The position numbers were made by a program, and so were the translations under genes. The notes below the pieces were generated by a model. The model ran no database searches and was not told where the DNA came from. It saw only the letters and a program-made list of their open reading frames with translations. Positions 35,579 through 44,584 of a stretch of DNA of 53,108 bases are shown here, piece by piece. How positions within the stretch are numbered: position 1 is the first letter of the stretch; every line of letters begins with the position of its first letter. Source of the stretch: Planctomycetota bacterium (GTDB lineage Bacteria; Planctomycetota; Phycisphaerae; Phycisphaerales; SM1A02); assembly GCA_014381305.1 (NCBI GenBank), contig JACNLW010000057.1, forward strand, positions 3,969 to 57,076, written 5' to 3'.

Positions 35579-37411
35579 ATGAATTTTTACGAACACCAAG
35601 ATCGGGCGCGAAAGCGAACGAAAATCATAGTGTTTTTGTTTATTGTTGCTGTTTTTATGATCATGGCAATGGTTGTTGTACCCGTTGGAGTGGTCTCTGA
35701 GTGGAACAGTGGCGCCATCGTTGTCTCGGCTGTGTTTTGTTTGCTTATTGTTGGAATTTCTGCTCTTGTAAAACTCGGACAACTCAACGATGGTGGGCAT
35801 GTTGTAGCGGAAATGCTCGGTGGTACCGAACTGCAAAGAACAAGTAGCAATTCCTCAGAAAGAAAAGTAAACAATATTGTTGAAGAAATGGCGATTGCGA
35901 GTGGTATGCCCGTGCCGCCGGTTTATATTATTGAAGACGATTCTATCAACGCGTTTGCTGCTGGCTGGACTCCAAGTGATGCTGTTATTGGCGTAACACG
36001 TGGGTGTATAGAACAATTAAACAGAGACGAGTTACAAGGCGTCATCGCCCATGAATTTAGTCATATCTCACATGGAGATATGCGAATTAACATTCGACTT
36101 ATTGGAATAATTTTCGGGATTATGGCACTTGGTATTACTGGTTGGATTTTTGTGAGACACATTGGTCCAATGATTTTATATTCTTCTTCGAGATCTCGAT
36201 CAAAAGAGGGTGCTGGTGGAGCAGGTATTGGATTAGCAATCATTGTGCTTGGTTTGTTTCTTGTTATTTGTGGTGCAATTGGAACTTTTTTTGGAAGATT
36301 AATCCAAGCGGCTGTTTCAAGGCAACGAGAGTTTCTCGCTGACGCCTCAGCGGTGCAGTACACACGAAACCCAAGTGGGATTGGAGGTGCACTCAGACAA
36401 ATTGGTGGTATACCTGATCAATCCACGCTCGCAAAAGACGCGGGCCAATGTAACCACATGTTTTTTTCACAAGCCGTAAGTTCGATTTTCGCTAGCCACC
36501 CGCCAATTACTGAGCGAGTTGCGCGTATTGAGGGAATTGATATGTCCTCTCTCCAAACTCCTGCGCATGAACAGGTGGTGGTTGGCGATGCAAGGATTTC
36601 TGGTTTTTCTTCAACTAGTGTAAAAACTTCGGTCCAAGAAGCTTCGGCAATTGAAGATAAATATATTGATCGTGCTCGGCAAGCTATTCATAACATTTCA
36701 AATCCCATCAGAAGTGCTTTGGGCAACAGTTGGTCTGCAAGGCTGGTGATGTTTTCACTCCTCATAGATACGCAAGATGTACAACAGAAAAATTTGCTCA
36801 ACGATCTTCTTTCTAATCAAGAGAGAACTGAGTTGCGAAAAATTTTGCTTCTTATTGATAAAGAAAAGCGGTCTTCTAGAATCCCTATGATCGACCTTGC
36901 CGCGCCGGCGCTAAAACAACTAAGCAGTGAACAACAGGTCGTGTTTGTAAAAACGCTCACGGATATCGCTCAGTGTGACAATGTTGTGAGCAGATTTGAG
37001 TGGGTTCTTATTTCTGTTATCAAAAAACACCTCGGGAACAACTCTTTCCAAAAATTATCTCAGGGTGCGAACAAAAAACTTGGTCCTCTTTCCAAGGATG
37101 TTGTTGTTGTTCTTTCTACGCTTGCATACAGTGGGGCAGAAAATCAGGCGCAGGCAGAGCGTGCTTTTAATCATGCTATTCACGAAATTGGGTTGAAAAA
37201 AGAGCGGATTCGTGAAGTAAAAGATTGCACAATGGAGTCTATCCACCACGCTCTCAACAAATTACAACGCTTGCGATTTGTGGAAAAAGAAAAACTTCTG
37301 TTTGCTTGTGAATCTTGTGTTGTACACGATGATCACATCACTGTTGCCGAAGCAGAAACAATCAGGGCAATTGGGGACGTGCTTGATTGCCCAATCCCCA
37401 TGTTTGGATAA
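35579..37411 (+). CDS. M48 (HtpX/Ste24-like) membrane metalloprotease with helical C-terminal extension
   Basis: 610 aa. Membrane helices lie at about 15-38 and 45-63, and the zinc-binding HEFSH is at 158-162. Two more helices (about 170-190 and 205-235) are followed by the third ligand Glu in SRQREFLADASAVQY. Residues about 340-610 form a helical extension with TerB-like flavour (for example DNVVSRFEWVLISVIKKHL); that likeness is tentative. Zinc ligands are all present. The pairing with lemA is common in bacteria and points to membrane protein quality control. Confidence 0.9.
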   Translation: MNFYEHQDRARKRTKIIVFLFIVAVFMIMAMVVVPVGVVSEWNSGAIVVSAVFCLLIVGISALVKLGQLNDGGHVVAEMLGGTELQRTSSNSSERKVNNIVEEMAIASGMPVPPVYIIEDDSINAFAAGWTPSDAVIGVTRGCIEQLNRDELQGVIAHEFSHISHGDMRINIRLIGIIFGIMALGITGWIFVRHIGPMILYSSSRSRSKEGAGGAGIGLAIIVLGLFLVICGAIGTFFGRLIQAAVSRQREFLADASAVQYTRNPSGIGGALRQIGGIPDQSTLAKDAGQCNHMFFSQAVSSIFASHPPITERVARIEGIDMSSLQTPAHEQVVVGDARISGFSSTSVKTSVQEASAIEDKYIDRARQAIHNISNPIRSALGNSWSARLVMFSLLIDTQDVQQKNLLNDLLSNQERTELRKILLLIDKEKRSSRIPMIDLAAPALKQLSSEQQVVFVKTLTDIAQCDNVVSRFEWVLISVIKKHLGNNSFQKLSQGANKKLGPLSKDVVVVLSTLAYSGAENQAQAERAFNHAIHEIGLKKERIREVKDCTMESIHHALNKLQRLRFVEKEKLLFACESCVVHDDHITVAEAETIRAIGDVLDCPIPMFG

Positions 37412-37487
37412 ATTTCCAAAACAACAAACAGTCCAAAACAACAAGCAGCCGAGGGAGTTGTTTATGGGAAGTGGAATTCGAGTGGAG

Positions 37488-38417
37488 TTAATCTATTTCG
37501 CGCAGTTTTAATCCAAACATCGCAAGCCCATCGTGAATTTCCACAAGGCTTGTTGAACCAAAGTTTTTAATACCAAGCAGCTCTGCTTCTGTGCGAATTG
37601 CAAGATCGGCAACCGATTGAATATTCAACATTTGCAACGCTTTGCGTGCGCGAACTGAAAGGTTGAGTGATGAAACTGGTTTTGATAGCACTTGTTCAGA
37701 TGTGTGTGCCAAAAGCTCTTCGTATCGGTCTTGGTGTATCTGGCTAGTAGGTCCATCCGCGCCCTGTCCAAGCCGCAACCCGCGAGCAGTCAACATGTGT
37801 TTGATTTCAGTGAGTGAGGTTTCGCCAAAGTTTTTATAACTAAGCAATTCGGTTTCGCTAATTTTTAGAAGATCGCCAAGTGATCTGATTTGCATTTTCT
37901 TTAAACAGTTTCTAGCGCGAACAGATAACTCGAAGTCCGTCACCGGTGTGTTCATAAGCGCTTGATTTTTTGCTGCATCGCGGGCAATATCTTCATCGTA
38001 ATACATGTGCGCAGAAGATTGAACGTCTTTGAGATACAAACGAGCACGCTTGTGGGATGGGTCGGTGTCGAGAATTTGCCTTAAGCATTTTTCTGCTTTG
38101 TTAATTCTTCCTCGATCTTCATACACAACTGCAAGATTGAGTAACACGTTTATGTTTGGTCGTTCTGCGGAAGCCAACTCTTCGTAGAGGGTTGTGGATT
38201 CCATTTCTTCGCCAACCAAGTCGAGAAGATACGCAAGCTTAAACAAGTGGTCTGGATTTGATCCAGAGGCTACTGCTTTGCGTAACTCATCAATTGCTCC
38301 GACTCGAAAACCATTTTGTTCGAGTTCGAGTGCGGTGTTGTAATGTTGGTCCGCGGTTGCTGCGTCGCCACCACCGATGACTGTTTCAAGATTGTTGTTG
38401 CTTTTTTCTACTATCAC
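37488..38417 (-). CDS. TPR protein with two RNA polymerase alpha-subunit C-terminal domains
   Basis: 309 aa. Residues about 20-130 are TPR helix pairs (for example NVLLNLAVVYEDRGRINKAEKCL). Two alpha-CTD domains follow, at about 157-217 and 245-306. Each has the LSVRARN/K start and the ELL..KNFG.TSL.EI helix-hairpin-helix end. Compared with E. coli alpha, the key DNA-contact Arg265 is kept (Arg167, Arg256) and Asn268 is kept in the first domain only. The alpha N-terminal assembly domain is missing, so this is not RpoA. The start is GTG with GGAG 9 nt upstream. A role in transcription or UP-element binding is inferred. Confidence 0.85.
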   Translation of the reverse strand: MIVEKSNNNLETVIGGGDAATADQHYNTALELEQNGFRVGAIDELRKAVASGSNPDHLFKLAYLLDLVGEEMESTTLYEELASAERPNINVLLNLAVVYEDRGRINKAEKCLRQILDTDPSHKRARLYLKDVQSSAHMYYDEDIARDAAKNQALMNTPVTDFELSVRARNCLKKMQIRSLGDLLKISETELLSYKNFGETSLTEIKHMLTARGLRLGQGADGPTSQIHQDRYEELLAHTSEQVLSKPVSSLNLSVRARKALQMLNIQSVADLAIRTEAELLGIKNFGSTSLVEIHDGLAMFGLKLREID

Positions 38418-38486
38418 GTATTAATTCTCCGTCTTCTGTGAGTTGCAACGTTTTATTGTACAGAACTTTTCGCTTTTCGCCAACAC

Positions 38487-40046
38487 TCACCCTAGATTGT
38501 GGTCTCCAAGATCCGCGACTGCTGCATCTGCCTCGGCCGCTGGGGGACCAATAGTAATTGGTGCTGACCTCGCTGCTTCTAGTCGATCTGGGTCTTTGAG
38601 AAGGTCTATTTCCCGCCATTTCCCTTTTTCAAAGCGTATAACCATGGTTATTCCAATAAGAATGATATACGTAGCCGCAGCAATCCATGGCCCAATTGAA
38701 CCCATGTTTGGAAAATAGGTAACAGCAACCCATCCACCTCCAACAATAAACACCCAACTATATATGGCGGTGACGATGCCGGGCCAAACGGTATCGCCTG
38801 CCCCGCGGAGCGCGCCAGAATACACAATACCAAGAGCGTCAACTGTTTGAAAAAGAGCGACAAGAATCAACATTTTTGATCCAAGTGAAATAATTGCCGC
38901 TCGCCTTGTTGGTTCTATATCAGATCCAGAAACAAACCAAGCAATCATATCTTCTCTAAAAATAATAAACACTGCCGCGCACAATGTCATATACACCATT
39001 GCGATAAAAACACCAACCCTCGCTCTGGAAACCGCAACGTCAGGTTTACCAGCACCTATATATTTTCCAACTATTGAATTCACTGCAACGTTCAAACCGA
39101 TTGCTGGCATAAAACTTAAATTCAAGTAGCCAAGGGCAATCCAACCAGCAGTCATGTCATCAGTTCCAAAATGTCCGACAAAAACTGTCATAAAGATCGC
39201 CCAACAAATAATTTCATTCCCCCATTGGATCGCTCCGGGCCAACCCAGCCGAAACAATTGCTTGCATGTTTTTAAACATGGTCGCCATGGTCGGCGAGTT
39301 TGATATGCGTTATTAAATTTGGCGCTCACAAAAACGGCGAATGGTATGAGCATCTCAAAAAACATTCCAACGACTGTTCCGTATGCTGCGCCCGTTAAAC
39401 CAAGTGCGGGTGTTCCGGGTATGCCCGGAATAAATCCAGGAATACCCTCTTCGCCAAATATAAAAATATAGTTCGCAACTATGTTGATTATGTTCGCAAT
39501 AATTGTTGAAACAGTAATAACCTTTGGCATGTGCATACCAAAAAAGTATTGCGTAAACCCTCTTCCAACCAACAAGAACACGCTTCCTAAAATTGTAATT
39601 GCTGCATAACTTGATTCGAGAGATACCAATTCTGTTGCATTGCTAATATTGTCGCCAACATGAATTGATTGAAAAACCCATGGAAGAATAATTGCCCAAG
39701 GAACCAAAAGGGTTACCCATAAAACAAGAGAGATCCACATGGCCGCCCATGGATATTTAGGACCAATTTCTGGTTTTCCAGACCCCAAATATTGACTGAC
39801 GTAAGTATTAACAACTGTAACCACACCCATCACCGTTGCAATCATTGCAAATGACCACGTTCCGGCGTTGCCTTGCGCTGCGACTTCAAGTGGACCAACT
39901 TTGCTCACCATTAGTTTGTCGACAAACTGCATAAAAGTAAAACTAACCATCGTAAGAATTGTTGGCCACGCGATGGACCACACTTCTACGAACGGGTTTA
40001 CTGGTGTACTTTTGGGTTTATTTATTACTTTGTCTTTGCTTTCCAT
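38487..40046 (-). CDS. MATE family multidrug/cation efflux transporter
   Basis: 519 aa with about 12 membrane helices after a short cytoplasmic N-terminus. Family features are EVWSIAWPTILTMVSF, FMQFVDKLMVSKVG and AAQGNAGTWSFA in the first half, and GAGKPDVAVSRARVG and DALGIVYSGALRGAGDT in the second. It would export drugs or metabolites in exchange for Na+ or H+. It is about 60 residues longer than typical members, mainly at the C-terminus (rich in A/D) and in a loop near residues 200-215. It overlaps the thioredoxin-fold gene by 22 nt. Confidence 0.92.
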   Translation of the reverse strand: MESKDKVINKPKSTPVNPFVEVWSIAWPTILTMVSFTFMQFVDKLMVSKVGPLEVAAQGNAGTWSFAMIATVMGVVTVVNTYVSQYLGSGKPEIGPKYPWAAMWISLVLWVTLLVPWAIILPWVFQSIHVGDNISNATELVSLESSYAAITILGSVFLLVGRGFTQYFFGMHMPKVITVSTIIANIINIVANYIFIFGEEGIPGFIPGIPGTPALGLTGAAYGTVVGMFFEMLIPFAVFVSAKFNNAYQTRRPWRPCLKTCKQLFRLGWPGAIQWGNEIICWAIFMTVFVGHFGTDDMTAGWIALGYLNLSFMPAIGLNVAVNSIVGKYIGAGKPDVAVSRARVGVFIAMVYMTLCAAVFIIFREDMIAWFVSGSDIEPTRRAAIISLGSKMLILVALFQTVDALGIVYSGALRGAGDTVWPGIVTAIYSWVFIVGGGWVAVTYFPNMGSIGPWIAAATYIILIGITMVIRFEKGKWREIDLLKDPDRLEAARSAPITIGPPAAEADAAVADLGDHNLG

Positions 40047-41113
40047 CTGCCTCTATCCACTGTTTCTGTTTCACCAGAATCAGCGCGCACCACTTGATCA
40101 ATAATTGACTGTGTTAACGTTGATGGATTTCCTTGCCACCGCACGGTATTGTCGCTACTAATCACCATAGCGAGTGGAATTGCCCTGCAACTTATTTTGT
40201 TTTGCATTTTTTTACTTGCATCAATTGCGACGCCGTAGTGCATGGGAGTTTTCTTTTGAAATGCAGACACTTTTTCAGTAGTCTCTCCAGAAACGCCTAC
40301 GAATGCCACTTTGTCGCCAAAATGTTTGGCGAGTTCGTTGAGATGTGGAATAGATTTTCTGCATGGTGGACACCAAGTTGCCCAAAATTCAACTACGCGA
40401 ACTTTGTTTTCAACATCAAATGGTTCTGAAATCCACTCCTCGACATAAAACTGTGGCGCTTCTTTTCCTTGCATATTTGTTGCTTTGCCAAAACTTTCAC
40501 TAAATGGTGGGTATTCGGTTGTCACTTCGGTTGGATTACTTTTTGGAACAAACTCATCAACTTTAATCGATTGGTCTACTTCTTCGGCAAGGAGAGATTC
40601 GATTGCTTTTGAGAGCCCCCTTGTTCGCAACCCTATGTGTCGCACCGCCCCGTTTCTATCAACAACAATTGATACTGGATCGTAATAAACCCCAAGATGA
40701 TTACACGTATTGCCCGAGTGGTCAATTGCTGTTGGTGTTATAAGTTTTCTTTTCTTTATAAATTGCTTTGCCTTATTCGATCCCTGTGGAGTGTGTAGAG
40801 AAATGAGCACAACGTCATCTTTTTGTTCTAGCCCATCAATAATTTTTTGTGAAGCAAACGGGGCGACTCTTCCAGAGGCAGATTGATTTGACCACGTTTG
40901 AATAACAATAACTTTCCCCTTAAAGTTTTCCCACACAGGTATCTCGTTGCCTTTTTCTAAAACCCACTCCACGTCCTCGTGAAAAGAAGGAAGGGAAAAT
41001 GAAATCATTTCTTCAATTGCATCGCGGTCAATCGTGTCAAGTCTTGGGTCTAACCACTCTTTTGGTGTAGAAAATGACAGTGTAATAACTGCGCAGGTAA
41101 GTAATAACGACAT
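40025..41113 (-). CDS. Secreted protein with two thioredoxin/TlpA-like domains, one lacking CxxC
   Basis: 362 aa with a signal-like N-terminus (MSLLLTCAVITLSFS). The first domain (about 45-175) has the TlpA fold pattern (VIVIQTWS...LISLHTP, PVSIVVDRNGAVRHIG), but QSAS at 77-80 stands where CxxC should be. The second domain (about 215-350) has the active FWATWCPPC with CPPC at 248-251 and AIPLAMVISSD with the cis-Pro. It probably reduces or shuffles disulfides or delivers reductant in the periplasm. The first domain may be a binding module. Confidence 0.85.
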   Translation of the reverse strand: MSLLLTCAVITLSFSTPKEWLDPRLDTIDRDAIEEMISFSLPSFHEDVEWVLEKGNEIPVWENFKGKVIVIQTWSNQSASGRVAPFASQKIIDGLEQKDDVVLISLHTPQGSNKAKQFIKKRKLITPTAIDHSGNTCNHLGVYYDPVSIVVDRNGAVRHIGLRTRGLSKAIESLLAEEVDQSIKVDEFVPKSNPTEVTTEYPPFSESFGKATNMQGKEAPQFYVEEWISEPFDVENKVRVVEFWATWCPPCRKSIPHLNELAKHFGDKVAFVGVSGETTEKVSAFQKKTPMHYGVAIDASKKMQNKISCRAIPLAMVISSDNTVRWQGNPSTLTQSIIDQVVRADSGETETVDRGRWKAKTK

Positions 41114-41148
41114 TGTGCCTCTCCTTTTATGTAAAGACTATGTGTAGA

Positions 41149-43365
41149 TTACCAATTTGCAATCACAAGGAGAAGATCTGATACATTTATATTTTCGTCA
41201 GGAACAATGTCTTCAGCACAAACGCCTTCACATGGTCCCCATGATGAAATTATCGTGAGTATGTCCTTCACATTCACCAAACCATCGCAGTTAACATCGC
41301 CAACCACACCCGCTTCTACTGATGCTGAAATAGATACATCATCAATGTTCCAGCCTGAATATTGCCAAGCTGTATCCGTAGATCCCATCGTCCAACGAAT
41401 TGAGACTGAGGATGCGTTATCTGCTACTGCTGAGATGTCGTACGAAACTGTTTGCCACTGGCTATCTGTTATCTCGGATTGATTCGTCCAAATTGTTTGC
41501 CATAAACCAACATCACCTTTCACAGAGATACTTGCGTGGTCATACGCGGGCTGTTCAACATTGAGATATCTTGAAAATTGTAGTTGAGTATTTTGGGTTC
41601 CCGAAAGATCAAATGGCCCAGCAACAATGTGTTTTTCTGAAAGATTATTTTCATAGTCCCCGTTCAAGTTGTAGCCAATAACATTGTTTCCAGACGCACC
41701 ACTTGTTGGGTCCGAGTTTCCGTACTGGCCCCCACCACCTGTGGGTTGTCCCCAAGACCAGAGACCTTCTGTGGACCAGTTTGGATTTTGATCCATGGTG
41801 AACTCTTCAATCAGTTGTGATGCGCTCGCTGTTAGCACAGTGTCGCCCGTGGGGTATCTTTGGTACTGACCAGAGGTTGTTTCAACATCAAACCAATACT
41901 TTGTTGAGAGACCACAAAGAGATCCGGGAATATTGGCAGTAAACACGCCGCCTCCGTTATGTTGCAATGGAATAGTTGCCTCTGTTCCGGTTTCGCCATA
42001 ACGAATATGAATATTTGCAGTTGTTGGATCAATCGATCCGCCAAGTGGGGATTGCATGCTAACGGAAAGTTCGTGTATCTCCCCGGGATTGACAAACTGC
42101 AATAAACCGTTTGGAAAACTGATTGATACTGGGTTTGAAACAAACCGCATCATTGCCAAAACACCTTCAAAACTTTCTTCACAGGTTGGGACTATTTCAC
42201 TTGGTGGTAAATCAAAGCCCGGGGATCCGGTTGGTCTAAGTTCTACTGTGTATCCAAGTGCGCCCACGCTTGTTGTCCAATCTTGGAATGTTCCGTCGGC
42301 ATAATACAAAACGTCACCCGGTGTTCCAACGGTGTACTGTTCCCCGTGTACCGATTGATAACCGTCATGCATTGCTTCTCCAAGTGCTTGAAGAATTTCA
42401 TCATCGGGGTGTGGGGTTGAGGTATATCCCCAAGCCTTCAAAATAAGTTGTGAATAACTGTGAAAATCAATATGTGTAACAAAATTAGGAAGCGATTCAA
42501 TTAGAGTTCGCATGGCCTGTGTTTCTGGTTCTGAAAAAACACTTGGGCCAACATACACATCACTACAAGTTGATGTGCTTGTGCTGTCGCCACCATTCCA
42601 ATCAATATCCCAGTTTCTATTAAGATCAACACCTTCACACGACCCGCTGTTATTTCGCCTGTTCTTTCTCCAAAAACGATCACCACCAGCTGCATATGTA
42701 AACTCATATCCATCTGGGTTCACAATTGGAACAATGACCACTTCAGTTGTGTCTAAAAACGATTGAATTTCTGGGTTGTTTTTCCACCCCTCGATGAGAT
42801 GTTCGGCAATGTAAACTGGAACCATGACTGCAATCCACTCGCGAGCGTGCTGGCAACCATTAAACAATATTCTTTTTCGGTCCGTTGCGTCTCCGGGAGA
42901 TGTGATTTTTATTCCCCATATTGTTCTACCTTCGTGACTTGTTCCAACTTCAAACACAGACGCAATGTCTGGGTCACTGTTGGCGAGTTGTTGTAGGTGG
43001 AGATTTACTTCTGGCCAAGTTTTAAAATCACTGTACCAACCACCAACCCCAGAATTTCTTGCTTCACTTCGAACTTGATCTATTTTTTTGATGTAGCTGG
43101 CAATGTCTCGCTCTGTAACCTTTGTTGCAATGTGATGAAGACGGGCTTTTTCTGCCATTTTTTCTGTCATCAACATCTGTGTTTGACCGGGGTGGTCATA
43201 GCATGCGAGTGATTTCGCGCCAAGATCGCGTAAAAATTGGATGTCCTCAGGGCACGCAATTTCTACATTTGCCATCACCCAACCCTTGTATCTGTCAGTT
43301 GTTGGTGAACTTGGAGATAGGGTGCACAGAATTGTTGCCGCAGTAAGAATGGTTGTAATCATCAT
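41149..43365 (-). CDS. Secreted M14 zinc carboxypeptidase with dockerin-like C-terminus
   Basis: 738 aa. A signal peptide precedes a propeptide-like segment (about 25-100) and the M14 domain (about 115-420). Zinc ligands are His173 and Glu176 in HAREW and His302 in FHSYSQ. Substrate-site VDLNRNW and catalytic Glu375 in YTVELRP are present. A beta-rich region (about 420-540) and an MAM/immune-inhibitor-like module (about 540-690) follow. The last 50 residues are two dockerin-like calcium-loop segments ending in IANW. Two ATGs follow GAGGAG; the second (43362) has the better 6-nt spacing. This architecture is typical of planctomycete secreted hydrolases. Confidence 0.9.
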   Translation of the reverse strand: MMITTILTAATILCTLSPSSPTTDRYKGWVMANVEIACPEDIQFLRDLGAKSLACYDHPGQTQMLMTEKMAEKARLHHIATKVTERDIASYIKKIDQVRSEARNSGVGGWYSDFKTWPEVNLHLQQLANSDPDIASVFEVGTSHEGRTIWGIKITSPGDATDRKRILFNGCQHAREWIAVMVPVYIAEHLIEGWKNNPEIQSFLDTTEVVIVPIVNPDGYEFTYAAGGDRFWRKNRRNNSGSCEGVDLNRNWDIDWNGGDSTSTSTCSDVYVGPSVFSEPETQAMRTLIESLPNFVTHIDFHSYSQLILKAWGYTSTPHPDDEILQALGEAMHDGYQSVHGEQYTVGTPGDVLYYADGTFQDWTTSVGALGYTVELRPTGSPGFDLPPSEIVPTCEESFEGVLAMMRFVSNPVSISFPNGLLQFVNPGEIHELSVSMQSPLGGSIDPTTANIHIRYGETGTEATIPLQHNGGGVFTANIPGSLCGLSTKYWFDVETTSGQYQRYPTGDTVLTASASQLIEEFTMDQNPNWSTEGLWSWGQPTGGGGQYGNSDPTSGASGNNVIGYNLNGDYENNLSEKHIVAGPFDLSGTQNTQLQFSRYLNVEQPAYDHASISVKGDVGLWQTIWTNQSEITDSQWQTVSYDISAVADNASSVSIRWTMGSTDTAWQYSGWNIDDVSISASVEAGVVGDVNCDGLVNVKDILTIISSWGPCEGVCAEDIVPDENINVSDLLLVIANW

Positions 43366-43425
43366 AGACTCCTCATTATGACTGTTCGCAGCCTTATTAC
43401 CAATAGATTCACTCTATTTTTTATT

Positions 43426-43577
43426 TTAATTGACTCGGAGTCAATTAATTTTTCGTGTTTTTAATGCACTCGGAGTTAATTAAATGCTTGTTTTTATTAA
43501 AAAAACAGCAGTTTTGGAGTAATTGACTCGGAGTTAATTAATTTTTTCGTGTTTTTAATGCACTCGGAGTCAATTAA
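43426..43577. repeat. Array of four 23-bp palindromes in two 57-59 bp units
   Basis: Elements lie at 43426-43448, 43461-43483, 43519-43541 and 43555-43577, centred on a G at 43437, 43472, 43530 and 43566. The first is perfect: TTAATTGACTC-G-GAGTCAATTAA. The others have two mismatched positions each. Centres are 35 or 36 bp apart within a unit, and equivalent centres 93-94 bp apart between units. The spacers TTTTTCGTGTTT and TTTTTTCGTGTTT differ by one T. The array lies between the divergent carboxypeptidase and chaN genes, so operator use is plausible. Elements 1 and 3 are followed by T runs and could also act as terminators on plus. Confidence 0.85.
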
Positions 43578-43627
43578 CGAGATTGGTCAATGTTGACAGT
43601 GTGGTGGGTTTTTGTCAGCATACTTGG

Positions 43628-44584
43628 ATGATAAAAATTGTCGCCATTTTATTTTTAAGCCTCTTTTTTCTCTTGGGATGCACCACCCCTCCGCAAGCAC
43701 CAATGTCAGCCAATGATCTTGGATTTGATGTGCGGGAGTATGTAACAATCACAGAAACAAGTGGCAGCGAATCCGTTCTTTGGAAACACATGATGGACCG
43801 TGTTGGGAAGGCTGAAATTATTCTCCTTGGAGAGTTACATGATCACGCCGTTGGGCACGCAGTACAGCTCGCCGTCACCGAAGATGTTTTAGAAAAATGG
43901 CCAACAAGTGTTGTTGCGTTTGAAATGCTTGAGCGAGATGAACAGTTGCTTGTTGATGATTACATGGAAGATTTCATTGACGCGGAAACTTTTGCCTCCC
44001 TCACAAGGTCTACTTCTTGGGCGGGAGGCGGAAGTTGGGACGCGTGGTATCAACCTATTATTGATGTTGTAAAAAATTCAGAAGGGTCCGTTGTTGCCGC
44101 AAATGCACCGAGGCGATACGTAAGGGTTGCAAGACTTAATGGGTATGAAAAAATAGATGAGTTGCCTAAATCTAGAAGTGCATTTGTTCATTATCCAAAA
44201 GAGCTTTCTTCAGGGAGATATCGACAACGGTTTTGGGAACTTGCGTTCCATAGCGACGATGAAGAGGAACAGGAAGAAATTGATGTAACAACAATTGATC
44301 CAGACGACCCAATGTTGCCAGTATTTAGAAGTCAACAGGTTTGGGATTCAACCATGGCAAATTCAATTGCGTTGCAAAACCCTACGGTTGATAAAAAAGT
44401 CTTGCTTCTTGTTGGACAGTTTCATATTGAATACAACGGAGGCGTTGTACAGGAACTAAAAAAAATGCTTCCAAATGCAAAGATACTTACAATTTCTATT
44501 CAAAAAGAAGTTCCAGAAGAAGACTGGGACGGTTCCCCAAAAATTGCTGACTTTATGCTCGTTGGAGAGGACCCAAAAAGATAA
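43628..44584 (+). CDS. ChaN-like haem/iron-regulated lipoprotein
   Basis: 318 aa with a lipoprotein signal (MIKIVAILFLSLFFLLGC). The ChaN family core follows: IILLGELHDHAVGHAVQL, VVAFEMLERDEQ, a WAGGGSWDAWYQPI stretch, AANAPRRYVR and LLLVGQFHIEYNGG. The paired His residues in ELHDH and GQFHIEYN match the haem-binding faces of the family. I start at ATG 43628; the longer frame from 43583 would place 15 residues before the signal peptide. The stop codon directly abuts the convergent tsaC stop (TAATTA). The palindrome array ends 50 nt upstream. Confidence 0.85.
   Translation: MIKIVAILFLSLFFLLGCTTPPQAPMSANDLGFDVREYVTITETSGSESVLWKHMMDRVGKAEIILLGELHDHAVGHAVQLAVTEDVLEKWPTSVVAFEMLERDEQLLVDDYMEDFIDAETFASLTRSTSWAGGGSWDAWYQPIIDVVKNSEGSVVAANAPRRYVRVARLNGYEKIDELPKSRSAFVHYPKELSSGRYRQRFWELAFHSDDEEEQEEIDVTTIDPDDPMLPVFRSQQVWDSTMANSIALQNPTVDKKVLLLVGQFHIEYNGGVVQELKKMLPNAKILTISIQKEVPEEDWDGSPKIADFMLVGEDPKR

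Noticed and set aside
37436-37463. Terminator after the M48 gene
   Set aside because: AAACAAC/GTTGTTT can pair over a 14-nt loop, but the stem is AT-rich and only three Ts follow.
43426-43577. Array read simply as intrinsic terminators
   Set aside because: Elements 1 and 3 have T runs on plus, but no plus-strand gene lies upstream to terminate, and elements 2 and 4 have no T run.
43583-43627. N-terminal extension of the ChaN-like protein
   Set aside because: It would put 15 residues ahead of an intact lipoprotein signal peptide.
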